A stretch of DNA of 51,090 bases from the NCBI GenBank assembly GCA_015680685.1, contig MNCI01011158.1:337223-388312 (forward strand). The letters are read 5' to 3'. The DNA is from Gnetum montanum (taxonomy: Eukaryota > Streptophyta > Gnetopsida > Gnetales > Gnetaceae). Below, piece after piece: positions 11,340 to 21,542 of the stretch. Position 1 is the first letter of the stretch. Each line of letters opens with the position of its first letter. The notes beneath the pieces are model-generated. The model saw only the letters and a list, made by a program, of their open reading frames with translations. It did no database searches and had not been told where the DNA came from. A program made the translations under genes and the position numbers.

Positions 11340-12960
11340 TTTTATGTCATCCTACAAAGCCATGAAAAATTCTGTATCATGTTTAGGCAATTGATGATAG
11401 TGGTATAATCGATCTAGCCTAAAATTCTTAGGGACCGAAGGCTCATTTGGTGCTACAACTAAGGAATTCCTGAGGAGCTCACAATATCTATCATGTCGCT
11501 TGTGAGCATCCTTGGACATCTGCTTATACTGGATGCATTCAACCTTAAGCAATTGGTCCAAGAGTTCCAATAGCTTGAGTGGAAACAATGTGTACTTTGA
11601 GTTATACTTTCTCTCAAAGTTTGGCCTTGCGGTAGCTTGCCTCATGGCCATCAATGATGTAGGTTGCTTACTTATCGTAGTTCTAGAGCTAGAAGCCTTA
11701 TTGTTGGTCAGGGCCTTGGGTGGCCTAGCTATTAGTTTGGCATTGGCTAGCTTGGCCTCATTGGCCACTGTTGCCATAGTTGTGGTTACCTGTTTGGCCT
11801 TTTCCTTTTCCTTTTTGGCATGCAAGTTCTTGTAGGCCATGTAGGCTAGGTCCTTGCTGGCCTCCATTGCATCCTAAATGCTGTTGGTTTGAGCATATGC
11901 TTGGCTCAAGGATTTCAGGGCTAGGTAATATAGCTTTGACTTNCGTGCAAAAGTTCATATAATGCTAGAGAGCATCTCTCAATGAAATCTATGAGCCTAT
12001 CATAGAAACACACCTACTAAAGATCTTGAAAGGTATAGTGAATGCCTTTATTAAGTCAAAGCTATATTACCTAGCCCTGAAATCCTTGAGCCAAGCATAT
12101 GCTCAAACCAACAGNAGAAAGTATGCAGTAATAACCCAGTGCCTTCCTGGTCAGGGACATGGCAAACACATAGATAATGGTGTGTGGCCATTCTTGGAGT
12201 AACAAGCATTCAGACCAGAAGGTCACCCGATGAGCACTGGGATCCCCTTCACCATTGTATTTGGTGAACTAGGGGAGTGAAACCCCAACAAGTAGAGCTA
12301 GTGGTGGAACCATAGGACTGATTGGATCATCCTAGTAGAAATCCATCACATGTACAATTTCAGAGGAGGCCGCCTTAAGCCACTTGAGCTCTTCAATTAG
12401 AGTTTGGATGAGCTAGAATGCTTGATTCAAGATCAGGGAGGTTATAGAAGGCTACGTTGGTTGTGCTACTTCTTGTGCTGTTTGGGTGGCCCATGACCTA
12501 GCTACAAGTTATGAGGCCATATGTGACACTTTCTGTGTGGGTTGTGCCACAAACACAGTAGCTAGGCCCCACCACACATTTGTGGGCTGGGCCATTGTGA
12601 AGGATGTTGACATAATAGGTGGAATGTATTACACCTGAGTCACTTGCGATGGAGGAATGTGCATGGTGTGCATGTAGGGTTGCGTAGCCATGATGGTGGC
12701 TGGTAGGGAAGTCTAGGTAGGTTGCAATGGGATTACAAAGGACATGCTAGTAGGATGTATGACATCCTGGCACATGTAGTGGGTCTGGTGATTTGCTACC
12801 ACTAGCATAGCCCTAGGGAGGTGACATCAAGCTTATAACTATCTTTAAGAAGATAGGTAGGTGGGACTACAAGAAGACAAAATCAAGGTTTGCCCATTGG
12901 AAGAAGGTGTGGAACGAGTCCTTGTGCTTTAAACAAGCCTTGAACTCATCTTACTCTTCC
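11340..12960 (-). pseudogene. Element A gag, broken
   Basis: About 12130-12280 gives FTKYNGEGDPSAHRVTF and WPHTIIYVFAMSLTRKALGY, the gag core also seen at 36403-36774 of element C. The next part of gag lies on the plus strand inside the misplaced piece 11944-12114. 11352-11867 continues with a Lys-Glu-rich helix, NFERKYNSKYTLFP, and PNEPSVPKNFRLDRLYHYHQLPKH at the zinc-knuckle position, where the Cys residues are lost. Gag forms the particle and binds RNA. Low conservation and stops show that this copy is dead. Confidence 0.8.
11944..12114 (+). other. Misoriented assembly piece between two single Ns (gag)
   Basis: Single Ns stand at 11943 and 12115. The last 62 bases of the piece (12053-12114) are the exact reverse complement of the 62 bases before the first N (11881-11942). 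The plus strand of the piece codes for gag (EPIIETHLLKILKGIVNAFI, against EPILETYLLTILKGAINDFV in C), whereas its neighbours code for gag on the minus strand. Turning the piece round joins both the overlap and the frame. Confidence 0.93.
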
Positions 12961-13866
12961 TCTAGGGGTTCTTCATAATTAGTCCCTTACTCATGCTCAT
13001 TAGTTCAAATGAGCTGATTGAGCATCCACTAATAAGGTGTGGTGAGTGGAATGAAGTGCATAGTGGAGGGGAAGTATTTCCTTCTATTTCGGTATATGAG
13101 CTCATAACTTCATTTGGCCTCCATTTCCTCATGGTCTATGAGAAGACTTGCCTAGAGATTCATGCAAACGAAGTTATACTACTCATAATTTAGCACTATG
13201 TACTTGAGAGGTAGGCTACACAACCTAAGGGATAGCCCTTGTCTTCCCATGGCAAGACTAGCAAGATGATTAATCTAGATTTCTTGCTAAGTGGGTCGAA
13301 CAACAACTGTGCTTAGGGTAAAGGTCAAAGGCTACTCAAGGTTCATGATGCAAAGGGGAAAGGCAAAAGTTACTGGCTGAAAAAAATGGCTAAGTATGAA
13401 AATAGTAGAAAAAAACTAAGTATGGAAGCTACTAAGAAAACAGTTGTGTAAAACTTTGCAGAAAATGGATAAGTGTAAAATTGCTAAAAATGACTAACTA
13501 TGGAAGCTACTAAAAGGGCTAACTCTGGGACTACACTCACTACGTTAAGAGCCAACTATGCTCTACGCTAAGAGCTAACTATGCTCTTCTGAGTGCCCAG
13601 AATTTAGATAAGCATAAGATGTATGCTCTGGGGGTTGTTAAGTAGGGTTCCAAGGGAACAAACAATGGGGTCCAATCTACACCAACCATTTTGTGAACAA
13701 CTCTTGTGCTGGCCTTGGATCCAGCTAGTACTGTGGCAGGTCCACAAGGATGTTAAGCCTACATTAGCTCGAAGCTAGCAACAGTGGTGGAGAGAGCATG
13801 TGAAACAAAAACCAAGGAAGGTTGCAAAAGGAAATGGCAATGGCCCTCCTTCTAGTGCCAAAAAAT
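12961..13866 (-). other. Element A leader between gag and 5' LTR, with PBS
   Basis: No gene is recognised. AACTATGCTCT occurs at 13554-13564 and 13577-13587, a motif also in this element's LTR and in the promoter area of its opposite-strand gene. The likely PBS is the reverse complement of 13842-13861 (TTGGCACTAGAAGGAGGGCC), five bases inside the LTR. Element C has the nearly identical TGGTGCTAGAAGGAGGGCC at 38554-38572. The priming tRNA was not identified with confidence. Confidence 0.65.
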
Positions 13867-14557
13867 TGTAGCGACCAAAATGTCGGAGGCTAGAATGGTA
13901 CACCAAGAGGTTTGCAGTGCACATAGTTTAACCCTGCATTCACATGAGGGCCTACTAGAGGCAGAGACATGGTGCCCAAAATGATCTTGTTGATCGAACC
14001 AGGACTTACGGAGTGCAATGTTGAAATGAATGCTAGGGGTTTGCACGGTTTTTGCAACATCCACAATGTTAATGGGGGTGAGTATAGTCAAGGTTTCTAG
14101 TGCAAAATGAAGGTGCAAACATATGAGTATATGCAAAAAATGCAAGTAGAATGCTAAAATGTGAGAGAAAATGCTACAAAATGCATAGGAATTGAGTGAG
14201 AGAGAAAGCGGCACCACCACAAATGGGGGGAGTGTAGTTAATTGCAAGAAAGGTGAGGAGGTACATGGTGTACAAACAAGTGTAATAAGCAGCGTATTCA
14301 CAATCTCAGGGTGTCTGGGCTATGAAGACTAATGTCCACCATGAAGTTTGTGCCTACCAGGTTGGATGCCATAGTATCCTGTGGGCTGCAATGGTCTGTG
14401 GTATGCTAGGTGGTGTGCAACAGTGCCAAGTGCTAGCCTAGAGTCTACCAAGATGCCAAGCATGCTCGAAGTTTACCAACTACCAAAATGCTAGTTGAAT
14501 GTAAGAGTTGTCAACCCAATGTTCAAAATTCCAACCCCTAAAACATAGAATGCTGGG

Positions 14558-14567
14558 ATATTTATAG
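14558..14567 (-). promoter_or_regulatory. TATA box of element A 5' LTR
   Basis: CTATAAATAT on the minus strand, in the sense of the element, about 690 bases before the inner LTR end. Activity is inferred from sequence only. Confidence 0.4.
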
Positions 14568-14982
14568 GGTTAGGGTTGCTATGAATCATGGATCGGGTGC
14601 CACATGGCAAAGGATTAGTTGGGACTATGTTGCACCCAACTATGCTTCCACTAAAGCAAATGGTGTTCTGCTGGTGTGCTCTAATGGACTTTGTAAAACT
14701 ACTAGACTGTGACTACACTACCAAACTGCATGTGCAAGTGTCAAACAGACAACAATGTACCTGAAAAAATGAAAAATAATGTAGTTTTAGAGACTGTGCT
14801 CTAGGACTACGTTGTCCACTCTCTCAAGTGGTGTTGAGCATAGGTACAATTTTGGGCCAAATGGGGGGGTATAAAAAGAGACAAAACTTACTGATCTTGC
14901 TTGCCGAAGGTGTGTCAAAGCCAAGATGAAGGCCAGTGTTATGTACTAGAGGCTTCTAGAGGCTATTCTGCATGACTACACT

Positions 14983-15424
14983 AACTATGCTCTAGAGCGT
15001 AGGCTCAATAGTTAGACAAATGTTTGAAAAACATGAGCTTCAGTGCTGACTATGCTCTAGAGCATAGTCTTGACAATGAGAGCGTAGCCTTGGCACTTAG
15101 AAAAATCTTGCAAAAATCGAGGTCTTCATGCAAACTATGCTAACTATGCTCTAGAGCATAGTAGAAAGCATAGTCCCAACAATTAGAAAAATTTTCCAAA
15201 CTATTTCTTCCATGCCAACCATGCTCTGTAGCCATCTACTTGACACTTAGGAAAATTTGCAAAGCTGGCCATTTATGCACTGACTATGCTCTAGAGCATA
15301 GTTCCAACAATGTAAGCATAGTCTTGGCAATTAGAAAAAATTGTAGCCACTATTGACACTTAGAAAAATTTTGCAAATCAGGTTCTATGTTGTAGACTAT
15401 GCTAACTATGCTCTGGAGCATAGT
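14983..15424. repeat. Palindrome cluster ACTATGCTCTAGAGCATAGT in element A LTR
   Basis: The 20-base perfect palindrome ACTATGCTCTAGAGCATAGT occurs at 15049-15068, 15143-15162 and 15283-15302. One-mismatch or partial copies are at 15405-15424 and 14984-15002. Between copies a segment like CAACAATGAGAGCATAGTC then CACTTAGAAAAATTTGCAAA recurs, so the unit is a diverged tandem repeat of roughly 90-140 bp. Confidence 0.85.
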
Positions 15425-15599
15425 CCCAGCAATGGATATTGTAGGTCCAACACTTAGAAAAATTTGTAGTTAATACATGGTGGCCAAAATTTGGTGGTGT
15501 TTCATCCTATACATAAGGATGCACTAGCCCAATTGTTAACCTCTATCCTTATGAGCAAAGACATGCCAGTTAACAAGAAATGAATTCACTTTGTTATTG

Positions 15600-16090
15600 A
15601 GTAACCTTCACTTAGGGAAAATGGGCAACAACCCATCCTCAACTTCCATGATAGTGAAGTAAATATTAACTCTCAAAATGGAGAGTACTATTTTCCCCTC
15701 TCCTTATCACCATAAGTGTTGGCACATACAAGGTCCATCATATTCATGTAGACAATGAGGTGGCCACAAATGCAATACCATATTTCATTGTTGACAAAGT
15801 AGGCTTGACTAAAAACATCCAAGTGACCACCACCTCAGCACTTAAGCTATTTAATGGCTCATGAGTAGAAATGCAAGGTTCCATCACTTTGGATTTTGTG
15901 GTCAATGAATAGTTTTCCACATTTTCCAACTTCCTAGTAGTTGAAGAGATGCCTAGGTTCAACTTGATCCTAGGGAAGCCATGGTTGGCTAAGCTTCATG
16001 TAGTTTCATATCCTATACATCAAGAGATTCACTTGCCACACGAGGGTGGGAAAATTGTGATCCACGAAGACAATGTGTTGCTACCCTAAG
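15600..16090 (+). pseudogene. Element B protease, broken
   Basis: Plus strand: LITISVGTYKVHHIHVDNEV aligns with FITIQINQFKYIECMHVDDG of element C, so the active-site D-D-G has become D-N-E. Downstream are GSITLDFVV, PRFNLILGKPWLAKLHVVSY and IHQEIHLPHEGGKIVIHED, a close match to C. Stops include a TAG in VVNE*FSTF, where C has Gln. Without the catalytic Gly and with stops it is inactive. Confidence 0.85.
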
Positions 16091-16439
16091 TTAACTATGT
16101 CAACATCGACCAAGGTTCTAAGGTAGAGTTTCAAGAGGAGACTCTCAAAACTCAAGCTAGGGCTAGAACCAACAAGACCAACAATAATAACAATGAAGCT
16201 AAAGTCACCAAAAGTAATCAACAAAAACACCTATTAATTGCCATGTCAAACAAGAAGTATGATGAGAGTGTGATCATGCAAAGGAAGCCCTTTGACTTAT
16301 CAAAGGTAAAACAACAAATTCATTATAAATATATTATCCCTTCTTTTGCTAACAAAAACTTATTCGCCTTTGCAACCTTATACCATGTTTCATGGTTTAT
16401 GATATCCTTATATGCCCTTTCAACACTAGCCCATACTTA
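16091..16439 (+). other. Element B region after protease
   Basis: Asn-, Lys- and Gln-rich reading remnants continue from protease (around 16100-16230), as in the acidic linker of element C, then coding similarity is lost. Nothing else is recognised. Confidence 0.35.
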
Positions 16440-17480
16440 CTAGGTGTGTATGACCTCATGGCCTACGTGGAGCCCAACATGGAGCCAGTGTGGAAGAGTT
16501 GCATTTCCCTTGCAACGGTATATTGACACTCCAAGAGACCAAAAAACTACATTGATAAAGCCCAAGACCTCATAGCCTCACATGTTTGCCTATTAAATCC
16601 TACTTAAGCCCTTGAATCACATCAATTCCCATCCTCCACATTACAAAAACCCTTCTAATGTGGATCAAGGAGGGTATAGCCTTGCATGACCCTAATAAAC
16701 CTACAAACGTAACCAAAATTGATCAAAAACTTTGGAAATCAAAGTTTGCAACCCTAGGAGCCTGGAAACCTAGTTGATTTGCTTCCTAAACCATCCTAAG
16801 ATGAAAAGGTAAGGAAACCCCCTCTACTCCATATTGTCCAACATGGATCCAATGTGGAGACTACCACAGACTTATTTTAACACTCAAAACCCTTTACAAA
16901 TAGCCTCAAAATGCAACTAGAGGATGTGCAACTGGTAAATCTTGGTTCCAAATGCCCATGCAACCCTGTTTGGTCCTTTTTGACCCAAATTTGGATCCTC
17001 TATGCTAAGTCCCCTCCCATCCACCCTGGCCAGTGTGGAAATAGGGGAAGTGAAGCTTCAAGACCTACTTTTTAGTCTTTTTGACCTTCAAAATGATGAA
17101 TTTTAATAAATTTGGCCCTGCATTACCTTGGGAAGGCCTGAGAACCCCATTTTTTATCCTCTCCATGTCATGCAACACACTTCCCTTAGTATTCATGCTA
17201 GCAAATGTGGAAGGCACTTTCAAGCTCCAAAGGGAGGTTCCTGCAGTTGAAATTGACACCAAAAGTAGTCTATTTACTTCCCTAGTTAACTATGATAATA
17301 GGCAAGCCATTGAAAGTAAAAAAATAGCCAAAAAAAGCTTGGGAAACTATTTGGATATTCCATTCATGCTAGGGGTCACCCCTTCCACATGAGCTAGGAT
17401 GGAGCCAATGTGGATCCAATGTAGAAGCCTTAAAAGCCTTGCTTTTTCAGTTCAAACAACCCATAAACAGCCTCCATTGA
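16440..17480 (+). repeat. Degenerate tandem repeat, period about 170-195 bp, in element B
   Basis: A (C)CA(A)GTGTGGA-like box recurs with GTGG at 16490, 16660, 16854, 17035, 17217 and 17410. Between boxes a stretch like TTTTGACCNAAATTTGG and GGGAAACC-like words return in similar places. Units are strongly diverged; this is a pattern reading, not an alignment. Confidence 0.45.
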
Positions 17481-18740
17481 TGCCTAAACTTATCCAACAT
17501 CATTTTAGCCTTAAACCATGGCCCACGAAGGCCTAAAACTAGCAAAATCTAACCTTATTTGACCAAAATTAGTCAATCTTTATTACATGCATTTCATTTC
17601 ACTTGATTCAACTTTATTTCATGGTGTTTCAACTTGTTTTTTTCCTTGTTTTGCATTGCTATCCTTCTTAGCCATTATATAGCCCCAACATAACTACAGT
17701 CTCACCATATTCACCTCATTCTCTCCCTTATAGCCTTTATTGACCATGTTTAATATTTTTTTAGCCTTTGATTGATGTTAGGTTGATGGTGTTTGACCAT
17801 TCTTAACAATCATTTGACACCATGTAACTATGGCCTGCTAAGACCTTAGACTACCAACATGACCCACTAAGGCCTAAACTAGCAAAATGTAACCATGTTT
17901 GACCTTGTATTACCTTGAACTCATGCATTGGAGCCTTGTTAACCCTATTTAGATACTGGTGTGGCCTTTGTTGCAACATGTTTGTCTAGCTTATGCACTA
18001 TTACCATGATATCTTACATTATTAACATTATTTTATCAATCTTTATCAACTTTAACAATCTTATTACAAAGGTGCCACTTGATGTGCTTATGTTGTCATG
18101 CAAGAATAAGCTAGAATGATGAGAAAGCAAACTCAGATACCCTTAAAACCCAAATAAACCCCTCTTGTGATGTTGTTAGACCAATATCCAATCCTTAAGC
18201 ACTGAAACCATTCTAATATATAGCCATAACACCCTAAATTATCTTGATGACCATTGACCTTGAAGCCAGAAACATCACAGACAGTCCCTTAACTAAAATT
18301 CCCATCAAGACCACAATGGTGAGGAGAAAATGCATAGGACCAAGTTCCACAAAAAAACTTAAACCTAGTCATGACCACATCAAGCCCTTGTTTTACAACA
18401 TTAAAGACATCATATAGCCCTACTTATGTCTAACATTCACTTGTTTTCTTACAGTGTTTATCCTTGTTGACAAGTTCCAACAAATGGCTGATGTTGATAA
18501 ATTTGATGATCAACAATAAGTAAGCCTACATGACATATTTTGACACAACAAAAGAACATCCTTTCATAGTCCTCTACGATCTTAAATTGGCAACATGACC
18601 TAGTGGGACCTTAAACTAGTACCCTAGCCCACGATGACCTGAAACTGGCAACTTTGGTGTCTTGGGTAGCTCTAGCTTTATTCCTCATCTCATCATGCTA
18701 TGTGCCTTGTAGGCATTGTAATATTATAACATGATCTATT
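17481..18740 (-). repeat. Mini-hairpin units in element B (inverted), and surrounding AT-rich DNA
   Basis: Minus-strand reading gives the same units as in A and C: GGCC-ttcgtg-GGCC (17518-17542), GGTC-ttagca-GGCC and GGCC-ttagtg-GGTC (17826-17888), GGTC-ccacta-GGTC and GGTC-atcgtg-GGCT (18573-18650), each with CTAGTTT or similar before the first arm. Their inverted orientation fits B being on the plus strand. The DNA between them shows no gene. Confidence 0.7.
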
Positions 18741-18800
18741 TTCTTGGTTTTCTTGTCCTCTTGGAGTTGTGTTTGCAAGATGAAACCTAGAGCCATCGCA
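18741..18800 (+). promoter_or_regulatory. Conserved 3' box of the element family, element B copy
   Basis: Its reverse complement matches 23785-23848 of element C closely (TGCAAACACAACTCCAAGA, GACAAGAAAACCA) and 680-740 of element A more loosely. In element sense it is a T-rich run followed by GTTGTGTTTGCAAG, which resembles a 3' splice site in element C (GTTTGCAG). Function unknown. Confidence 0.6.
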
Positions 18801-18975
18801 AGAATGTAAGTCACTATGGTAGCAAGTCACCACGTGACCTAGATGTGCACAATTTAGTGGAAGATGATTGTTGTGACTTTAATTTTGGTAGTAGTGCTTA
18901 AACCAACTTGTAAAAGAATCATTGTACATATTTTTTAGTTTAATAAAATAGTCATAATCATAAAGAAGCATCAAT
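18801..18975 (+). other. Short region before the 19 kb LTR
   Basis: No gene. AATAAAA at about 18941. The border with the following LTR is uncertain. Confidence 0.3.
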
Positions 18976-19836
18976 TGGCTATGTCAATAGGTATACATTG
19001 ATGCATTCCCATCAATGCAACCCCATCAACCATCGACGCATTGATGTGTATGCATCAACACAATGTCTATTTTTTTTCTATAAATACATGAGCACCTACC
19101 ATGTATTTCATACCTTTTTATCAATTGAGTAGCTGAACCCTCGTAGTTTTATTTCATAGTCTTAAATAATAGTCAGTAAGTGCCCATGGTGTGGATCTAA
19201 GTTAGTTGTACAACATATTATTTGAGTGGCATTGTACCTAGACACATTCCATGAATAGAAATAAGATAAAGATTAGTTCACATTCATTACAACACTCTAA
19301 CTTAGATTAGATTTACTTTCCATGCAATTTATTCTTCATGTACTTAGTTAATATTTATGATTTCATACATATTAATCAATTGGTAAAATGAGTGTAACCA
19401 ATTTCAAGCGTAAACATGTATGTGCTTGGTAATCCCAACAACATTATTGCTTAGTTCACCCAGTAGTGTAACACTTGGTAATCCCAGTAGTGGATACGTG
19501 GGTTCAGGATGTGTATGACAAGCTAGGAATGGATACTCATTGCCCTTAGGCTAGTTTAGATTTTATCCTCTCATTATTAATTATATTAAATAATTAATTT
19601 CTCTATTATTGTTAAGATTTGTTTAAGGCCACAACAACATCAACCATCATATGCCAAACTTTGAACTAAACCATACGTGACAAACCTACCACTAGTCCAA
19701 TTGGGAAGACAGTGTCCTACAATCAATGTTTAACAATCTAGATGCCACACTCATTCCACCCATTGAATTCAACTGAATCGTGCGTGAATGCTTGTGATTG
19801 GTATGGTTGCGCATAGGTGGTACCCATCACTCATCA
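18976..19836 (+). repeat. LTR related to that of element F (5' limit uncertain)
   Basis: From about 19200 it aligns with 48380-49008: ACTTGGTAATCCCAGT, CTTAGGCTAGTTTAGATT, then CATACGTGACAAACCTA against CATATGTGACAAATCTA, and both end CACTCATCA. TATAAAT lies at 19079-19085. Before it, CATTGATG and CATCAATG words are paired (18996-19003 with 19010-19017). No target duplication was found. It may be the 3' LTR of a broken element, or of the element now carrying B. Confidence 0.7.
19079..19085 (+). promoter_or_regulatory. TATA box of the 19 kb LTR
   Basis: CTATAAATAC context, about 755 bases before the LTR end; element F LTR has TATAAGTA about 720 bases before its end. Confidence 0.5.
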
Positions 19837-19990
19837 TTTACCTAATACATGAAAGTTCTATGTCACGAGTGTATCATTGAGTGCTCATGATAATTGATAC
19901 CTACTATCATTCTAGCTTGGTAAAAGAGTTATGTAATTGTAATGTTTTAATTTCCAATGATGCTACTACATAACAAACATGATTCCTCTT
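19837..19990 (+). repeat. Single unit of the ~294-bp satellite
   Basis: About 19848-19920 is nearly identical to 40192-40258 (GAGTGTATCATTGAGTGCTC, ATGATAATTGATACCTACTA). The 19 kb LTR therefore ends inside satellite DNA of the same kind as lies right of element C. Confidence 0.8.
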
Positions 19991-20129
19991 CCTAACAAGT
20001 GTTATCATTGTCGTAACAAGATTCGAAAGGGGAAGCTATAATTAAGATCCAAAACAGCATGTTGTAATAATGAATGTGTCTCTCAAGGTGACCTTTGGGG
20101 ACTTTACCTAAGGCATTTAAACCCGAGCT

Positions 20130-20525
20130 TAGAGGTTGTGTTGGCATGGAATGGTGGAGTTGGTAAAGGTGAGTCGTAGGAGCTAGGTGAAGCAGGACAG
20201 GAAGTAGACTAGCTATCCCTTCTGGCTAGTTGTAGGCCTAACTGTGTTGGTAGTGTTGAATTACCTCTAAGAGATAGATTTCAAAGCAAGAAAACCCCAA
20301 GGAACACTCTCAAAGCATGATCCAAATACTCTATTCCATATCAATAAATCATTCTTTTCAACTTTCTTTATGCATTTTCCTTGTTATTTCCTTTAAGCAT
20401 AATGTCAAATGTTACATATATTCAACGTTTCCTATGCTATCATCTTACACCTAATATCTAATATAATGTATATATGATGTTTGCCATGACATATAGGAAT
20501 GGGATTCCATAATTAATATCAGAGC
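20130..20525 (+). repeat. Possible copia-type LTR end with tRNA-Met-type PBS
   Basis: TTAATATCAGAGC at 20513-20525 resembles the copia PBS TGGTATCAGAGC and follows a CA end at 20509. A TGTTGGCATGG start near 20130 is possible. An ATG at about 20552 opens no long frame. Weak. Confidence 0.3.
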
Positions 20526-21537
20526 AAACCATAACCTAAGGGTCATTCAAAACCATGGGCTAACTACAACTGATGATGAACCACAAAGCCACGAAGTAGG
20601 AAGAATCATGGACCACCACCATTTGCATCACATGTCGAAGATGATCAATTATAACTCAAAAGATACAATTCCATTAATTTCATGAACAATGGATCATACA
20701 TCTACAAAAGACATATATACCACTAACAACCAAAATTCTTTCATGAATATCATTGACCGATGAAGATCTGATTATGCCTTATCAAGATTCATCAATTTCA
20801 AGAAGTGCTAAGACAAGGATGCACCGATATAGGTAACTCTTACCCATCATAATACTATAAATATTAATTGATTAAGGTCATGATTAAGTTTCTCCCAAAA
20901 AGTTAGTAACCATAACCTGAATTGATCTTGTTTTGTTGAAACTCATTATCCTAAGCACTTAAGCCTTACAACTTGGGATATCATTTAAAAGTAACTTAGA
21001 GTCATCTATAAGTCATCATGTTAGCCATACATCAACCTAGTAATGTATTTTTGGTAGAATAAGCTAGCTGGACCTTTCAAAATTTTGAAAATTACAGCTT
21101 TCTTTTAACCTTAAAACTATGCCCTATGTATAATACAAGTCAAGATGGTTCCAATGGTACAAATTTTCTCTTGATCAAACTTATGGTTTGAAAGATATTG
21201 CTATTTTACATTTCTTGATATGCATGCACTAACATAATATTAAATTATTAAAGTATTATTTAATAAATAATATGAGAAAGTAGGAGGTTGCAAGTTCGAA
21301 CCCATCCCTTGATACCCAAAACCTTTATTATTAATTTTCTTATAGTTTAGTTTATAAAAAAAAATTGTCAAAGCCCTAGAGGCTAAGGCCGTAACTAGTA
21401 CCCACTACTGTCAAAGTTATGCTCAATGACTGTGATTGGAGTAGTGGTAGTGATGGTCATGTGAGAAGCAATTCTAACAATAGAGTAGCCGTAGTAGAAA
21501 CTGATCCTGAGTGCCATTTTGCGGGTGGTTTTGGCAA
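20526..21537. other. No recognisable gene; target region of element C
   Basis: AT-rich with no family recognised. About 21368-21542 can be read in one frame that continues across the empty site of element C into about 40020. Confidence 0.4.
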
Positions 21538-21542
21538 GGGGG
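21538..21542. repeat. Target-site duplication GGGGG, left copy
   Basis: Five G just before LTR start TGTA at 21543; the same five G follow the other LTR at 39952-39956. Confidence 0.85.

Larger units (their letters stand above)
582..15504 (-). mobile_element. Element A: decayed Tat/Ogre-type gypsy LTR retrotransposon, 3' LTR missing
   Basis: Read on the minus strand the order is LTR (13867-15504), PBS, leader, gag, protease, an opposite-strand gene, RT, two RNase H segments, integrase and 3' UTR. This is the order of Tat/Ogre Ty3/gypsy elements, apart from the opposite-strand gene. Every coding part aligns with element C, but A has more stops and frameshifts and is older or more decayed. No copy of its LTR is seen at the left; the 3' UTR runs into an LTR fragment of opposite orientation at about 581. 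The 5 bases after the LTR (TCCTA, 15505-15509) cannot be checked as a target duplication. Confidence 0.85.
13867..15504 (-). repeat. Element A 5' LTR
   Basis: Plus-strand ends are TGTAGCG at 13867 and GTGGTGTTTCA at 15504; element C LTRs begin TGTA and end GTGGTGTTTCA in the same way. Length is 1638 bp. A TATA box, CTATAAATAT on the minus strand, lies at 14558-14567. 14983-15424 is filled with a 20-base palindrome and its derivatives. The ends are homologous to C's LTR but the interior is largely different. Another TATAAAAAG occurs on the plus strand near 14867. Confidence 0.8.
15505..18975 (+). mobile_element. Element B: plus-strand relative of A and C without RT or integrase
   Basis: A protease segment (about 15600-16090), mini-hairpin units in inverted orientation (17518-18655) and the conserved 3' box (18741-18800) are all in plus sense and match elements A and C in reverse complement. 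Between protease and the 3' box, about 2.6 kb, no RT, RNase H, integrase or opposite-strand gene was recognised, so B is an internally deleted or non-autonomous derivative. Its left part is cut by the LTR of element A at 15504; its right limit near 18975 is uncertain. Confidence 0.6.

Noticed and set aside
11512-11835. Plus-strand open frame of 107 codons
   Set aside because: Shadow of minus-strand gag, which aligns with element C over the same bases.
17065-17392. Overlapping open frames on both strands
   Set aside because: No similarity to known proteins or to A and C; they fall in a degenerate repeat.
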